A stretch of DNA of 55,257 nt from Phycisphaerae bacterium (lineage in GTDB: Bacteria > Chloroflexota > Anaerolineae > 4572-78 > J111). Below the pieces are notes generated by a model that was not told where the DNA came from, made no database searches, and saw only the letters and a program-made list of their open reading frames with translations. Positions 42,751-51,316 of the stretch are shown here, one piece after another. The first letter of the stretch is position 1. Each line of letters opens with the position of its first letter. Made by a program: the position numbers and the translations under genes. The stretch lies in the NCBI GenBank assembly GCA_028285035.1, contig JANQQF010000172.1:1-55257 (forward strand), given 5' to 3'.

Positions 42751-43191
42751 TTATTCTCCTTGCTCAAAATAATTTTTCATCGCCCGCAAGCCACCAGCAC
42801 ATATCTGGCCACCGACGACATCGCGCATCGCCTCCATATGTTCATCCGCTGTATCAAACTCAGCAGACCAGGTGGCATAAGTGATATTTCCTTCGGTAAC
42901 GGGATAGAGCCGCATCGTAGCCACATAGTTAGTGACGGGAATAGGACCTTCCAGAATGTCATATTTGAGAAACATTTCTTCGTCGGATAGGGCCACCAAT
43001 GTCTCAATAAAGACCGTGCCATCGACGATATCCAAATGACGAACAGCCCCGACTTGGTCGGCGGCTTTATCATTGGTGATATGCGCTCCGGTGACGGCGT
43101 TGCTCCAAACGGTTAGACCGACAAAGTCACGCAGGACAGACCATACTTGGTCCGATGGGGCATCAATAACAATACTGGCAAAAACTTTCAT
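42751..43191 (-). CDS. SRPBCC (polyketide cyclase/Bet v1-like) protein
   Basis: 146 residues with the START/Bet v1 fold: 'ASIVIDAPSDQVWSVLRDFVGLTVW' at the N-terminus, a middle set of strands, and a final helix 'AMRDVVGGQICAGGLRAMKNYF'. Such proteins bind small hydrophobic ligands. AAGGAG precedes the ATG. Its stop lies one base before the racemase-like start. Confidence 0.85.
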   Translation of the reverse strand: MKVFASIVIDAPSDQVWSVLRDFVGLTVWSNAVTGAHITNDKAADQVGAVRHLDIVDGTVFIETLVALSDEEMFLKYDILEGPIPVTNYVATMRLYPVTEGNITYATWSAEFDTADEHMEAMRDVVGGQICAGGLRAMKNYFEQGE

Positions 43192-43218
43192 TAATCACTC
43201 CTTCAAAATGGCTTTCGA

Positions 43219-43250
43219 TAGGAATCTGAAAGTGCACTTTCGGATTCCTA
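43219..43250. repeat. REP-like palindrome, copy 2
   Basis: TAGGAATCTGAAAGT (43219-43233) and ACTTTCGGATTCCTA (43236-43250) pair along 15 bases with one T-G wobble. It lies between the SRPBCC and oxidase genes of the catabolic cluster and matches the plan of copy 1 at 37253-37283. Confidence 0.7.
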
Positions 43251-43272
43251 ATTTCTATACAATCAAACCAAA

Positions 43273-44580
43273 TCAACCCAATACCGAAAAGCTACTGTCT
43301 GGATTGATCTCACGCATTCGCGAGAAGTGTCCGGCATTGATCGTTAGGCCGATATTGGGCAGCTTGTGCTGAAGCGGCTCAATATCGTGGTCACGGCCAT
43401 TTTCGCAGGCCACGATGATCTCGGCCAATAGATGTCCCGCCCCGGCTGCGTTTTTGAACTGATTACCACTGGTGCCAATGGCCATATAGAATCCGGGTAG
43501 GCTAGATTTATCATAGATGGGAATCCAATCATCAGACACGTCATATAAATCGACAACGCCACTTGGCTTTTCAGGGATGGGGATTTCGGGAATACGTTTG
43601 GCTAGCCGATAAACTTGGGCTTTCCATTGGGCTTGGGTCAAACTTCGATTGAACACATCAGGGTCATCCACCCACTCTTTGACGTCACATTCGGGGTCTT
43701 CACTGCCGACCAAAATCGAATTCCCGACCTCGGGCCGAAAATAGACCGAGGCATCGCCATCGGACACGTGAATGCCATCTGTTTCATAATTAAAGCCTGC
43801 GGGCGAGGGCACGTGATGGACTTCGTGACGTAATGGACGCGTTTTGACCTTCATGTCCGCTTCAACGCCAGCCATCCGGTTGATAACGCCGGAATGCGGG
43901 CCAGCCACATTCACTACGATTGAGGCATCTATTCTTCGCCCATCACTCAAGGTCACGCCACGCACCCGACCATTCTCCTGTCGAATTTCGACCACATCAC
44001 TGTTAAACAAAAATTGCGCCCCGTGCGCTTCTGCGGCCCGCATCAAATTGTGGCTGGCCAGTTGGGGGTCGCTGACATAGCCTGACCCCGGTGTAAAAAT
44101 TGCTCGCTCCAGCGACTCGCCGGACTCATCCCAAAACGTATCATCTTCGGGTCGACGGGGCGGCCAATGGGAGTTGGTGTTGAAAACGGGTACTTTTTGA
44201 CGCAAGGTGTCTTGATCCCAAATTTCATAAGCCACGCCAACTTGTTCATACAACTCAAGAATATGCTTGTAACCGTGCACCTGATTGGGGATCCAGATAG
44301 TGCCTGTATCGTGATAGGTGGCAAAGCCAAGTTCGTCATCCACACCCAGATAGTCTCGCCAGTTTTGCCAATACCAAAAATTATCGTAGGCAAAGGCCGT
44401 CCCCTCAAAGGTTGAGTAGTGTGCTCGGATAATGGCACAGGAGTTACTGGTTGGGCCATACCCCGCGTTTGGCAATTTATCAATATTGAGCGTTTTGATG
44501 CTTCGCTTGGCTAGCTCAAAAGCCACAGCACAACCGATGATGCCCGCCCCAATGATAATCACATCTGGTTGTTTTTCCAT
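43273..44580 (-). CDS. FAD-dependent amine oxidase/dehydrogenase (DAO family)
   Basis: 435 residues from the ATG at 44580 with AGGAG nine bases upstream; the frame extends to 44679 without support. 'DVIIIGAGIIGCAVAFELAKRSIKTLNIDK' is the FAD dinucleotide motif, and 'VNVAGPHSGVINRMAG' and 'GFYMAIGTSGNQFKNAAGAGHLLAEII' are the DAO family C-terminal blocks. It probably oxidises a secondary or N-methylated amino acid, such as sarcosine- or glycine-betaine-derived amines. It lies 13 bases from the aminotransferase gene in the same direction. Confidence 0.85.
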   Translation of the reverse strand: MEKQPDVIIIGAGIIGCAVAFELAKRSIKTLNIDKLPNAGYGPTSNSCAIIRAHYSTFEGTAFAYDNFWYWQNWRDYLGVDDELGFATYHDTGTIWIPNQVHGYKHILELYEQVGVAYEIWDQDTLRQKVPVFNTNSHWPPRRPEDDTFWDESGESLERAIFTPGSGYVSDPQLASHNLMRAAEAHGAQFLFNSDVVEIRQENGRVRGVTLSDGRRIDASIVVNVAGPHSGVINRMAGVEADMKVKTRPLRHEVHHVPSPAGFNYETDGIHVSDGDASVYFRPEVGNSILVGSEDPECDVKEWVDDPDVFNRSLTQAQWKAQVYRLAKRIPEIPIPEKPSGVVDLYDVSDDWIPIYDKSSLPGFYMAIGTSGNQFKNAAGAGHLLAEIIVACENGRDHDIEPLQHKLPNIGLTINAGHFSRMREINPDSSFSVLG

Positions 44581-44593
44581 AAATAATCTCCTA

Positions 44594-45889
44594 TTATAAC
44601 TGAAGTTCAGCCAAAGCCGATTCGATAATATCAAGCCCTTGCTGCAATTGTGGCTCCATGATGATGAGCGGGGGGCCAATGAATAAACGATTGCCGATAA
44701 TGTTGGTACTCAGGCCACGCGACATCAAGGCAGGACGCAGTTGGGCCATTTTTTCGGCAGGCAACGGCTCCTTGGTTTTTCGATCTGAAACCAAATCTAG
44801 ACAGGCAAACAAGCCCGTGCCCCGCACATCACCGATTACTTCAAATTTCTCCATCATTCCCGTAATCCAAGCCAGTAAAACGTCCCCAAGCTGTGCCGAA
44901 TTTTCGATCAAATTTTCATCCTCATACACTCCAATCGTCGCTACCGCTGCCGCACACCCGACCGGGTGGGCGTTGTAGGTCAGACCGATGTAGAGGAATT
45001 GGCCTTTGAGGTCGTTGTGAATACGTTCGGAAACGGCCACGGCACCGAGCGGAATATAGCCACAGGTCAGACCTTTGGCCATCGTTAGCATATCAGGCAC
45101 GACATCGGTATGCTGAATGGCAAACCATTTACCCGTTCGTCCAAAGCCAACCATCACCTCATCACAAATGAGCAGAATATCATACGCATCACAAATCTCA
45201 CGCAATCGTTCCATATATCCTGGCGGCGGAGCGTAGAAGCCAGGACCACCCGTCTGTGACTCGATCAGGACAGCGGCAACCGTTCCCGGCCCCTCCATCT
45301 CAATCGTCTGCTTCACGTGCTCAGCACAGTGCAGGTTGCAGCTCGGGTATTCGAGGCCAAAGGGGCAACGATAGCAAAACGGGTCGAGAAAGTGAACGAC
45401 GCCGGGAATACCTGGCTCAATTGGCGGACGGCGGGGATCAGCTGAGGCCGAAATTGCCCCGTAGCTCGAGCCATGATACGAGCGCCATTTCGCCAAAATC
45501 TTCAGTCGACCAGTGATCAACCGCGCTAATTTAATGGCATTTTCATTAGCATCCGATCCCCCCAAGGTAAAGAAAATATGATTCAGATCACCGGGTGTGA
45601 CTTTAGCAATTGCCTCAGCCGCAGCTGAGCGAGCTGAGGTAGCCATTGTCGGAGAGATGTAACACAATTTGTCCACTTGATCTTTAATCGCCGCCAAGAC
45701 TGTGGGGTGCTGGTGGCCAATATTGAGATTGACCAATTGGGAGGAGAAATCGAGATAGCGGTTGCCGTCACCATCCCAAAAATAGACCCCTTCGGCGCGT
45801 TCAACGACTAGCGGGTCAAGCGTATCGTTAACGGTCCAACTGTGGATGTTGTGTTGTTTGTCAATGGTTTTTGTTTGTTGTGGGTTCAT
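44594..45889 (-). CDS. class III PLP aminotransferase
   Basis: 431 residues. 'GVYFWDGDGNRYLDFSSQLVNLNIGHQHP' is the N-terminal signature, 'FTLGGSDANENAIKLAR' the phosphate-binding loop, and 'ILLICDEVMVGFGRTGKWFA' with 'MLTMAKGLTCGYIPLGAV' the Asp and catalytic Lys sites. The nearest relatives are taurine-pyruvate, omega-amino acid or beta-alanine-pyruvate aminotransferases. It transfers an amino group from an amine to a keto acid. Its stop is just upstream of the DAO gene, so the two are co-transcribed. Confidence 0.9.
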   Translation of the reverse strand: MNPQQTKTIDKQHNIHSWTVNDTLDPLVVERAEGVYFWDGDGNRYLDFSSQLVNLNIGHQHPTVLAAIKDQVDKLCYISPTMATSARSAAAEAIAKVTPGDLNHIFFTLGGSDANENAIKLARLITGRLKILAKWRSYHGSSYGAISASADPRRPPIEPGIPGVVHFLDPFCYRCPFGLEYPSCNLHCAEHVKQTIEMEGPGTVAAVLIESQTGGPGFYAPPPGYMERLREICDAYDILLICDEVMVGFGRTGKWFAIQHTDVVPDMLTMAKGLTCGYIPLGAVAVSERIHNDLKGQFLYIGLTYNAHPVGCAAAVATIGVYEDENLIENSAQLGDVLLAWITGMMEKFEVIGDVRGTGLFACLDLVSDRKTKEPLPAEKMAQLRPALMSRGLSTNIIGNRLFIGPPLIIMEPQLQQGLDIIESALAELQL

Positions 45890-45908
45890 TGATTGCTCCT
45901 TTTAAATT

Positions 45909-45937
45909 TGGGACGCGGAAATCACGGAAAAAGATAG
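45909..45937 (+). repeat. GGACGCGGAA-type repeat, left copy
   Basis: GGGACGCGGAAATCACGGAAA lies just after the aminotransferase start region. The same GGACGCGGAA unit occurs again at 46434 in the same orientation and at 46494-46521 inverted. Together they bracket the GxxExxY gene. Confidence 0.5.
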
Positions 45938-45959
45938 ATAAAAAAGAGAGTTTTAATTT

Positions 45960-46378
45960 TTAGGCTTTGTTTTGACTGGTCCAGGTGAGAGAGCCTTTGC
46001 GGTGATTGTCCATTGCCTTACGTTCATATTCTGATTTTGGGCCAAAGTTGAGCAGAAGGCCGACTTCGATTTCGGAGGCTTTGAGATAGGTTAGGAGTTG
46101 GGCACGGTGGGCTTCGCTCAATTCTTTGGTCGCTTTTAGTTCGATGATGACCGCCTCGTTGACCAGTATATCAACAAAATATTCACCTAAGATTTCGCCA
46201 TCGTAATGGACCAAAAGTTGTTTTTGAGGCTCTACCTTTAGCCCCATTTTCTCCAGCTCGATGACCATGGCTCGCTCATAAATCTTCTCATTAAATCCAT
46301 ATCCAACCGCCGATGTACCTTAAAGTACGCCTCCAAAATCTTTCCGGTCACATCACTATGTTTTCCCTGAAATTGCAT
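45960..46378 (-). pseudogene. GxxExxY protein, frameshifted
   Basis: From the ATG at 46378 (GAGG upstream) the frame reads MQFQGKHSDVTGKILEAYFK and VHRRLD, then breaks near 46313. One more G in GTTGGAT would give VHRRLGYGFNEKIYERAMVI, the family's GxxExxY motif. The remainder (to 45960) is intact: 'EPQKQLLVHYDGEILGEYFVDILVNEAVIIELKATKELSEAHRAQLLTYLKAS'. This family is nuclease-like in fold (E-x-K and D ligands) with no assigned role. Either a one-base deletion or a homopolymer error. Intergenic repeats lie on both sides. Confidence 0.78.
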
Positions 46379-46433
46379 CTAGTTTCCTCGCTAGTTTTAC
46401 TGGTAACTTGTTCTAATTCGATAAAAATTGATA

Positions 46434-46521
46434 GGACGCGGAAGGCACGGAAAACACGGAATTCTTAAAAACAATTTTATACCTTTTGTCTTTTTCCGCG
46501 TCTTCCGCGTTTTCCGTGTCC
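46434..46521. repeat. inverted GGACGCGGAA-type repeats
   Basis: GGACGCGGAAGGCACGG begins the left arm (46434-46461), and its partner TTCCGCGTCTTCCGCG begins the right arm (46494-46521). The arms are 28 bases with about 6 mismatches and are built from 9-base units of the form CGCGGAARR. They lie immediately upstream of the GxxExxY gene, between it and the MttB-like gene. Confidence 0.6.
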
Positions 46522-46531
46522 CATTTTACCA

Positions 46532-48067
46532 TCAATAATACAAGTCGACTCCCTCCAACTCCCGTTCTCGCCGCTCAACATATTCCTCCAACCCCTGCCG
46601 AATGCCGGGATCAAGCGGTGGGGCTTCGTACTCACGGAGGAGTTGTTTCCACAGATGATTGGCGCGTTGTTCGGCATCGGGGGCACCTTGGGCTTGCCAG
46701 ACGTCCATTGATTGACGGGTGCTAATGAAGGGTTCGTGAAATTCGGTGCTGAAGCGAGCTTGGGTATGAGGGGTGCCAAAATGATGACCGCCAGGACCAA
46801 CTTCAGCCATCATATCCAAAGCCAGGGTTTCATCGCTGATTTCAAAGCCCTGTAGGAAATGCTGGAAAATGGCCAGATTTTCCATATCAATGACCAGTTT
46901 CTCCATGGAGATGGTCAATCCAGCCTCCAACCAGCCCGCTGCATGCATGATGTAGTTGTTATGGGCCATCACATTCGGCCATAGGGTCCACATTGCCTCA
47001 TACGCAGCCTGCGCATCATTTCGATTAGCGTTGGTCAGCCCACCATTCCCCCGCGACGGCATTCCGTAAAATCGGGCCAACTGCGGAGCCAGTAGTGACA
47101 CCCAAGCCCCTTCTGGGGTGCCAAAGGCAGGACTCCCGGAGCGCATATCGGCATTGGTGGCAAACGCACCATAGAGGACAGGGGTGTGGGGCCGAACCAA
47201 TTGCGCCAAGGCCGTACCAGCCAATACCTCCGCATTCTGCTGGGCCACGGCAGCGGCGATAGAGATCGGACTCATCGCACCCGCGATGATAAAAGGTGTC
47301 ATAATCAGGGCCTGGCCAGCTCGGGCATAACTAATCAGACCACCCAACATTCGTTCATCAAAACGCAGGGGGCTATTGACATTGACGATCCCAATGATAA
47401 CGGGATCCATTGGCTCATCCAAGGCAGCATCCCCGAACACGATGCGGGCCATCGACAGCACATCTTGGGGAATGATGCGATCGTGGGCAGCCCCGGTCGT
47501 TGGTTTATCACTAACGGTAAAATTAAGAAATAGGCGGTGCAGATGGCGATAGGAGACAGGCACATCCATCATTTCGACCAAAGCCACACCAGTCCCGTGC
47601 ATCACATTGCAAAGTTGAACCAGCTTCAAAAGATTGGCGTAATCTTCGCGGGTACCATTCCGTTTACCCTGATCTAAATCACTGATAAAGGCGTGCCCCC
47701 CACCCGGCAAAAAGTTGATGTGATTACCACCCAAAATCATATCACGGTCAGGATTACGAGCCTTGAGCGTGAACTGCTCGGGGGCTAAATCAACCAGATC
47801 CATCACCAAGCCTCGATCAATCCAAACGTGTTGGGCTTTATGATCGACCTTGGCACCAGCCTTCTCCAAAATGGATAAGGCCTCGGTGTCAAAAAAATCA
47901 ATGCCGATATTTTCAAGAATATCGAGTGAAGCGGTATGAACGCGTTGGACCTGCTCAGGCGAGTTAATCTCGGTCGGCGGGCAAGGGTTGCCCAACTGCT
48001 TCCAGGGGATGGCGTGAAAGGGGGATCGTAATCGATTTGATTTTGCGACACGACGTCGACGGCTCAT
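46532..48067 (-). CDS. MttB-like trimethylamine methyltransferase family protein, no pyrrolysine
   Basis: 511 residues from the ATG at 48067 with AGGACC upstream. The TIM-barrel family is recognised from 'HTASLDILENIGIDFFDTEALSILEKAG', 'INFLPGGGHAFISDLDQGKRNGTREDYANLLKL', 'LIMTPFIIAGAMSPISIAAAVAQQNAEVLAGTALAQLV' and 'EVGPGGHHFGTPHT'. The reading frame is open throughout, so the TAG-encoded pyrrolysine of true MttB is missing. Such members, as with the glycine-betaine methyltransferase MtgB, demethylate quaternary amines. They need a corrinoid protein, and none is in this window. Neighbouring genes suggest betaine- or dimethylglycine-type substrates. Confidence 0.82.
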   Translation of the reverse strand: MSRRRRVAKSNRLRSPFHAIPWKQLGNPCPPTEINSPEQVQRVHTASLDILENIGIDFFDTEALSILEKAGAKVDHKAQHVWIDRGLVMDLVDLAPEQFTLKARNPDRDMILGGNHINFLPGGGHAFISDLDQGKRNGTREDYANLLKLVQLCNVMHGTGVALVEMMDVPVSYRHLHRLFLNFTVSDKPTTGAAHDRIIPQDVLSMARIVFGDAALDEPMDPVIIGIVNVNSPLRFDERMLGGLISYARAGQALIMTPFIIAGAMSPISIAAAVAQQNAEVLAGTALAQLVRPHTPVLYGAFATNADMRSGSPAFGTPEGAWVSLLAPQLARFYGMPSRGNGGLTNANRNDAQAAYEAMWTLWPNVMAHNNYIMHAAGWLEAGLTISMEKLVIDMENLAIFQHFLQGFEISDETLALDMMAEVGPGGHHFGTPHTQARFSTEFHEPFISTRQSMDVWQAQGAPDAEQRANHLWKQLLREYEAPPLDPGIRQGLEEYVERRERELEGVDLYY

Positions 48068-48116
48068 GGGAAAGGTCCTTTTATAAGGATTGACGCTTAT
48101 ATACAACCTTCAATCA

Positions 48117-48228
48117 TGTCATTTCGACGACGGAGGAGGAGAAATCTTGGTGTTCGGGGCTTGAATTGCTCGCAAATCAGAAGATTTCTCTCTGCGCTCC
48201 ACTACGTTCCGCTCCGCTCGAAATGACA
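48117..48228. repeat. dispersed palindromic element (TGTCATTTCGA ends)
   Basis: TGTCATTTCGA (48117-48127) is mirrored exactly by TCGAAATGACA (48218-48228), with inner AGAAATCTT (48140-48148) and AAGATTTCT (48181-48189). It is 112 bases with no gene. Hairpins with these ends recur in several bacterial genomes as extragenic repeats. Between the MttB-like and FAD/GcvT genes it may uncouple their expression. Confidence 0.65.
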
Positions 48229-48250
48229 TTAATCTTACGTCGAACTCAGG

Positions 48251-50659
48251 TTAATAGGCTTTCAACTTCTCATTTCGTTTGTCATACAACGGATTATTGA
48301 CAACTGTAGCCGAATAGCGAACCCCAAAGTATTCCACCACAACGTGCCTACTGGCCACACAATATTCCTGGGGTAAATAGGCGTATGCGATATGTTGACC
48401 AACGCTGTAGCCCCCATTGGCACTGGTGATGTAACCGATACACTGCTCATCTACCAAAACCGGCTCACCACCGAGGGCAAAACCAGCAGCGGTATCAAAG
48501 GTGAGCGTACAGCGTTGCTTTGGTGAATTTTGCTGCCCAAGCAAGGCCTCACGACCTATAAAATCTCGACCATCGAGCTTGACCGCCCAGCCTAAACCAG
48601 CCTCGTAGGGCGTATGATCGCCATTAATATCGTGCCCATAGATGACATACCCCTTCTCCTTGCTCAACGAGTCGAGGGCCACACTGCCCACGGCGATCAT
48701 ACCGTGCGGCTCACCAGCCTGCCACAGCATATCCCACAGTGCCGAGCCGTGTTCACGTGACACGTGAAATTCCCAGCCTGACTCACCCACAAAGGACATT
48801 CGAAGGGCCAGGACAGGAATGTCGCCGAGTTGGATCAATTGCGCGGTATAGTAGGAGAATGCAGCCCGTTGGAGATCAGTGGTGGTAAGGGGTTGTACAA
48901 TTTCCTTGGCCTTTGGTCCCCATATTGCCACGCCCGTCCACGCTTGTGAGACATCCACAAGATTAACATCATCGGGCTGATGGAGACGGAGCCAAGCCAA
49001 ATCGTGCTGACCGTGCAAAGTGCTGGTAATCAACAAATACCGATTTTCCTCTAGTCGCACGACGATCAGATCAGCCACAATCTTGCCGTGTTCATTGAGT
49101 AGTGTAGTATAGACAATTTTCCCAACAGGTTGATCAATCCGATTAGCACATATCCGCTCCAAAAAATCGGTGGCGGCTGGACCACTCACCTCCAGCCGAG
49201 TCAGACCATTGATGTTGAATAGACCTGCTGCCTCTCGGGTCGCCAAGTGCTCAGCAGCGCAAATCGGTGACCAGTGACGGGCCGCCCAAGCGTCTCGTAC
49301 GGGGATTTGGTCTTTGTATTTTTCTACAAGAGGCGCATTGGCCTCGTACCACTGCGCCATTTCCCAGCCAGCGAACTCGTCAAATGCGCCCCCCAGAGCC
49401 ACCAATCGCTCGTGATATGGCGCATGCCGCATATCGCGGGGGGCACCCCACGGTTCGCGAGGGTGGATGACCTGAAGATGCTGCTGGTAGTGGCTGGCAC
49501 TACGCTCAAGAATGTAGTGGTCAGTTCTTTGGTGGTCGTGAAAGCGGTTGACATTAACCGCGTGAACATCACAGTCAGGCGTGCCATTGACGATCCACTC
49601 GGCCATCGTTCGTCCTACGCCACCCGCGTGGGTGACCCACGCGCCCAAAGCTGTCCATAGCCCTCGTACTTGGAGCGTTTCACCCAAAATCGGCTGATCG
49701 TCTACTGTAAAGCCAAACATCCCGTTAAATGACCGGGAGAAGCCCTGCCCTGCACAGGCAGGCAACGCCTTTTGCATCAATTGCCACGCCGCATCAAAAT
49801 CGGTCGGGGTGAAGGGTTTTATGCCAGTTCGGCCAACATTCGGGGCCGTCACCATACGAGGACTATGGTGATAACTCCCAAAACCATAGGCCTGATGGTG
49901 TTGCCTTACATAAATGCCATAATCGAAAAAGCGAAGGTTGGGCATTCGAACTTCATCGGTTTCGTTGGCGAGCAGCGGCAGTGGATCAGTCACGACATAT
50001 TGATGTTCTGCGGCCAGCATCGGGATCGTTAGCCCCACTTGCTCGGCCAGCAACGCCCCCCAAATGTTGGTCGCTAGAACAACTTGATCAGCCTCGATGC
50101 GTTCGCCATTAGCAGTGACGATGGCCGTGATGTGATTGTGGTGTGTTTCGAGTTTTGCGACTGGCGTATTGGGGTAAAATATGACCGCGTCACCACACCC
50201 CTCGACCAAGGCACGGCAGATGGTGGGGCCGTGGGTGATGCCATCGTAAGGGTGAAATAGGGCCGCCCGAATATCCTGGCTAATGTGGGGGAACAGGGCT
50301 TCGCGCTCATCGGGGGTGACATAGCGAGCGGGCAAACCTCGGGCCAGAGCCAAGCCGTGGCGACGTTTCAACTCCTGCTCGGTGGCCTCTGTCATCGCGG
50401 CATCAAGCCCACCAACCCGGTGGAAGCAGCCTAAGTCGGTGTAAAGATCGCTGGAGTAGCTGGCCCACTTAGTGAGGGTCGGTGAGCCAGTAACTAACCC
50501 CAAGATACCTGGCGCGTGGGATGAGGAGCCATCATTTTCAAACAACGCCCCTTTATCCAACATGGCTATATCGCGCCAGCCCAGTTTAGCCAGATGATAG
50601 GCGATACTACAACCAACAATCCCAGCGCCTACAATCACAATCCGTGCTTGAGTCTGCAT
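48251..50659 (-). CDS. FAD-dependent dimethylglycine/sarcosine dehydrogenase-like, DAO + GcvT fusion
   Basis: 802 residues from the ATG at 50659 with AAAGGA upstream. Residues 1-370 are a DAO domain ('RIVIVGAGIVGCSIAYHLAKLGW' FAD motif). Residues 370-450 are the FAO_M linker. Residues 450-800 form a GcvT domain and GcvT C-terminal barrel ('LEVSGPAATDFLERICANRI', 'GESGWEFHVSREHG', 'KLDGRDFIGREAL'). This is the layout of dimethylglycine, sarcosine and dimethylamine-type dehydrogenases, which remove N-methyl groups and hand formaldehyde equivalents to tetrahydrofolate. It is divergent from the Lrp/AsnC gene (166 bases), which may regulate it. Confidence 0.9.
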   Translation of the reverse strand: MQTQARIVIVGAGIVGCSIAYHLAKLGWRDIAMLDKGALFENDGSSSHAPGILGLVTGSPTLTKWASYSSDLYTDLGCFHRVGGLDAAMTEATEQELKRRHGLALARGLPARYVTPDEREALFPHISQDIRAALFHPYDGITHGPTICRALVEGCGDAVIFYPNTPVAKLETHHNHITAIVTANGERIEADQVVLATNIWGALLAEQVGLTIPMLAAEHQYVVTDPLPLLANETDEVRMPNLRFFDYGIYVRQHHQAYGFGSYHHSPRMVTAPNVGRTGIKPFTPTDFDAAWQLMQKALPACAGQGFSRSFNGMFGFTVDDQPILGETLQVRGLWTALGAWVTHAGGVGRTMAEWIVNGTPDCDVHAVNVNRFHDHQRTDHYILERSASHYQQHLQVIHPREPWGAPRDMRHAPYHERLVALGGAFDEFAGWEMAQWYEANAPLVEKYKDQIPVRDAWAARHWSPICAAEHLATREAAGLFNINGLTRLEVSGPAATDFLERICANRIDQPVGKIVYTTLLNEHGKIVADLIVVRLEENRYLLITSTLHGQHDLAWLRLHQPDDVNLVDVSQAWTGVAIWGPKAKEIVQPLTTTDLQRAAFSYYTAQLIQLGDIPVLALRMSFVGESGWEFHVSREHGSALWDMLWQAGEPHGMIAVGSVALDSLSKEKGYVIYGHDINGDHTPYEAGLGWAVKLDGRDFIGREALLGQQNSPKQRCTLTFDTAAGFALGGEPVLVDEQCIGYITSANGGYSVGQHIAYAYLPQEYCVASRHVVVEYFGVRYSATVVNNPLYDKRNEKLKAY

Positions 50660-50825
50660 CAATCGTCCTTTCATCAACACCAGCAAGGTGATTTCATCAA
50701 ATCAACAATGATTTCTTTATTTGCTTGCGTTATCGACACAAATTACGATATACTACAAAAAATTTTGCCGGATTATACGAGATTTATTGCTGAAGTGTCA
50801 AATTCATTTGTGAGTATCAAAAATA

Positions 50826-51296
50826 ATGGCTAATCTAACCGAATTAGATCAAAAAATTCTTGCAATTTTATATGAGGATGGACGAACACCCGCGTCAGAA
50901 ATTGCTGAGGCGTTGGGTGAAGCCTCCTCGACCATCCGTAATCGGATTCGTCGCCTGGAGGAATTAGAGGTGATCAGTGGCTATCGCGCCGTGATTGACC
51001 GCAAGAAGTTGGGCTTTGATATCAAAGCGATTATTCAGGTGGAGCAGAATACCAATGAAAGTAGCGAAGCGTTTGCTGTTGCTCTTGGTGAAATTGAAAC
51101 TGTGGTCAATGTGGTGCAGCCAATTGGGGAAATTGATGCCCTAGTTTCGGTATGGGCCAAGAATGTTGAGGATTTGGGACGAACGATTGCCAAGGTTAAC
51201 GCCCTCCCTGGAGTCGTAAGAACGGTGACCGCTGTGGTATTACACGAGGCGAATTATTTGCCACCGATTAATGGGGTGGATGAGATTATCGTCTAA
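50826..51296 (+). CDS. Lrp/AsnC family transcriptional regulator
   Basis: 156 residues. The N-terminal winged helix has 'LTELDQKILAILYEDGRTPASEIAEALGEASSTIRNRIRRLEELEVISGYRAVIDRKKLGF'. The C-terminal RAM ligand domain has 'SEAFAVALGEIETVVNVVQPIGEIDALVSVWAKNVEDL'. It senses amino acids or amines and forms octamers in many bacteria. It is divergent from the FAD/GcvT gene, the classic position of an operon-specific Lrp. The 166-base gap is the likely operator region. Confidence 0.92.
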   Translation: MANLTELDQKILAILYEDGRTPASEIAEALGEASSTIRNRIRRLEELEVISGYRAVIDRKKLGFDIKAIIQVEQNTNESSEAFAVALGEIETVVNVVQPIGEIDALVSVWAKNVEDLGRTIAKVNALPGVVRTVTAVVLHEANYLPPINGVDEIIV

Positions 51297-51316
51297 GTTG
51301 AATTCCAGTTACAGTT

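Noticed and set aside
45909..46521. CRISPR-like array
   Set aside because: The GGACGCGGAA units are few, uneven and partly inverted, with no constant spacer length and no cas genes nearby.
46477..46800. Minus-strand frame of 107 residues near the MttB-like stop
   Set aside because: It reads through the inverted repeat and the end of the MttB-like gene in another frame, with no family features.
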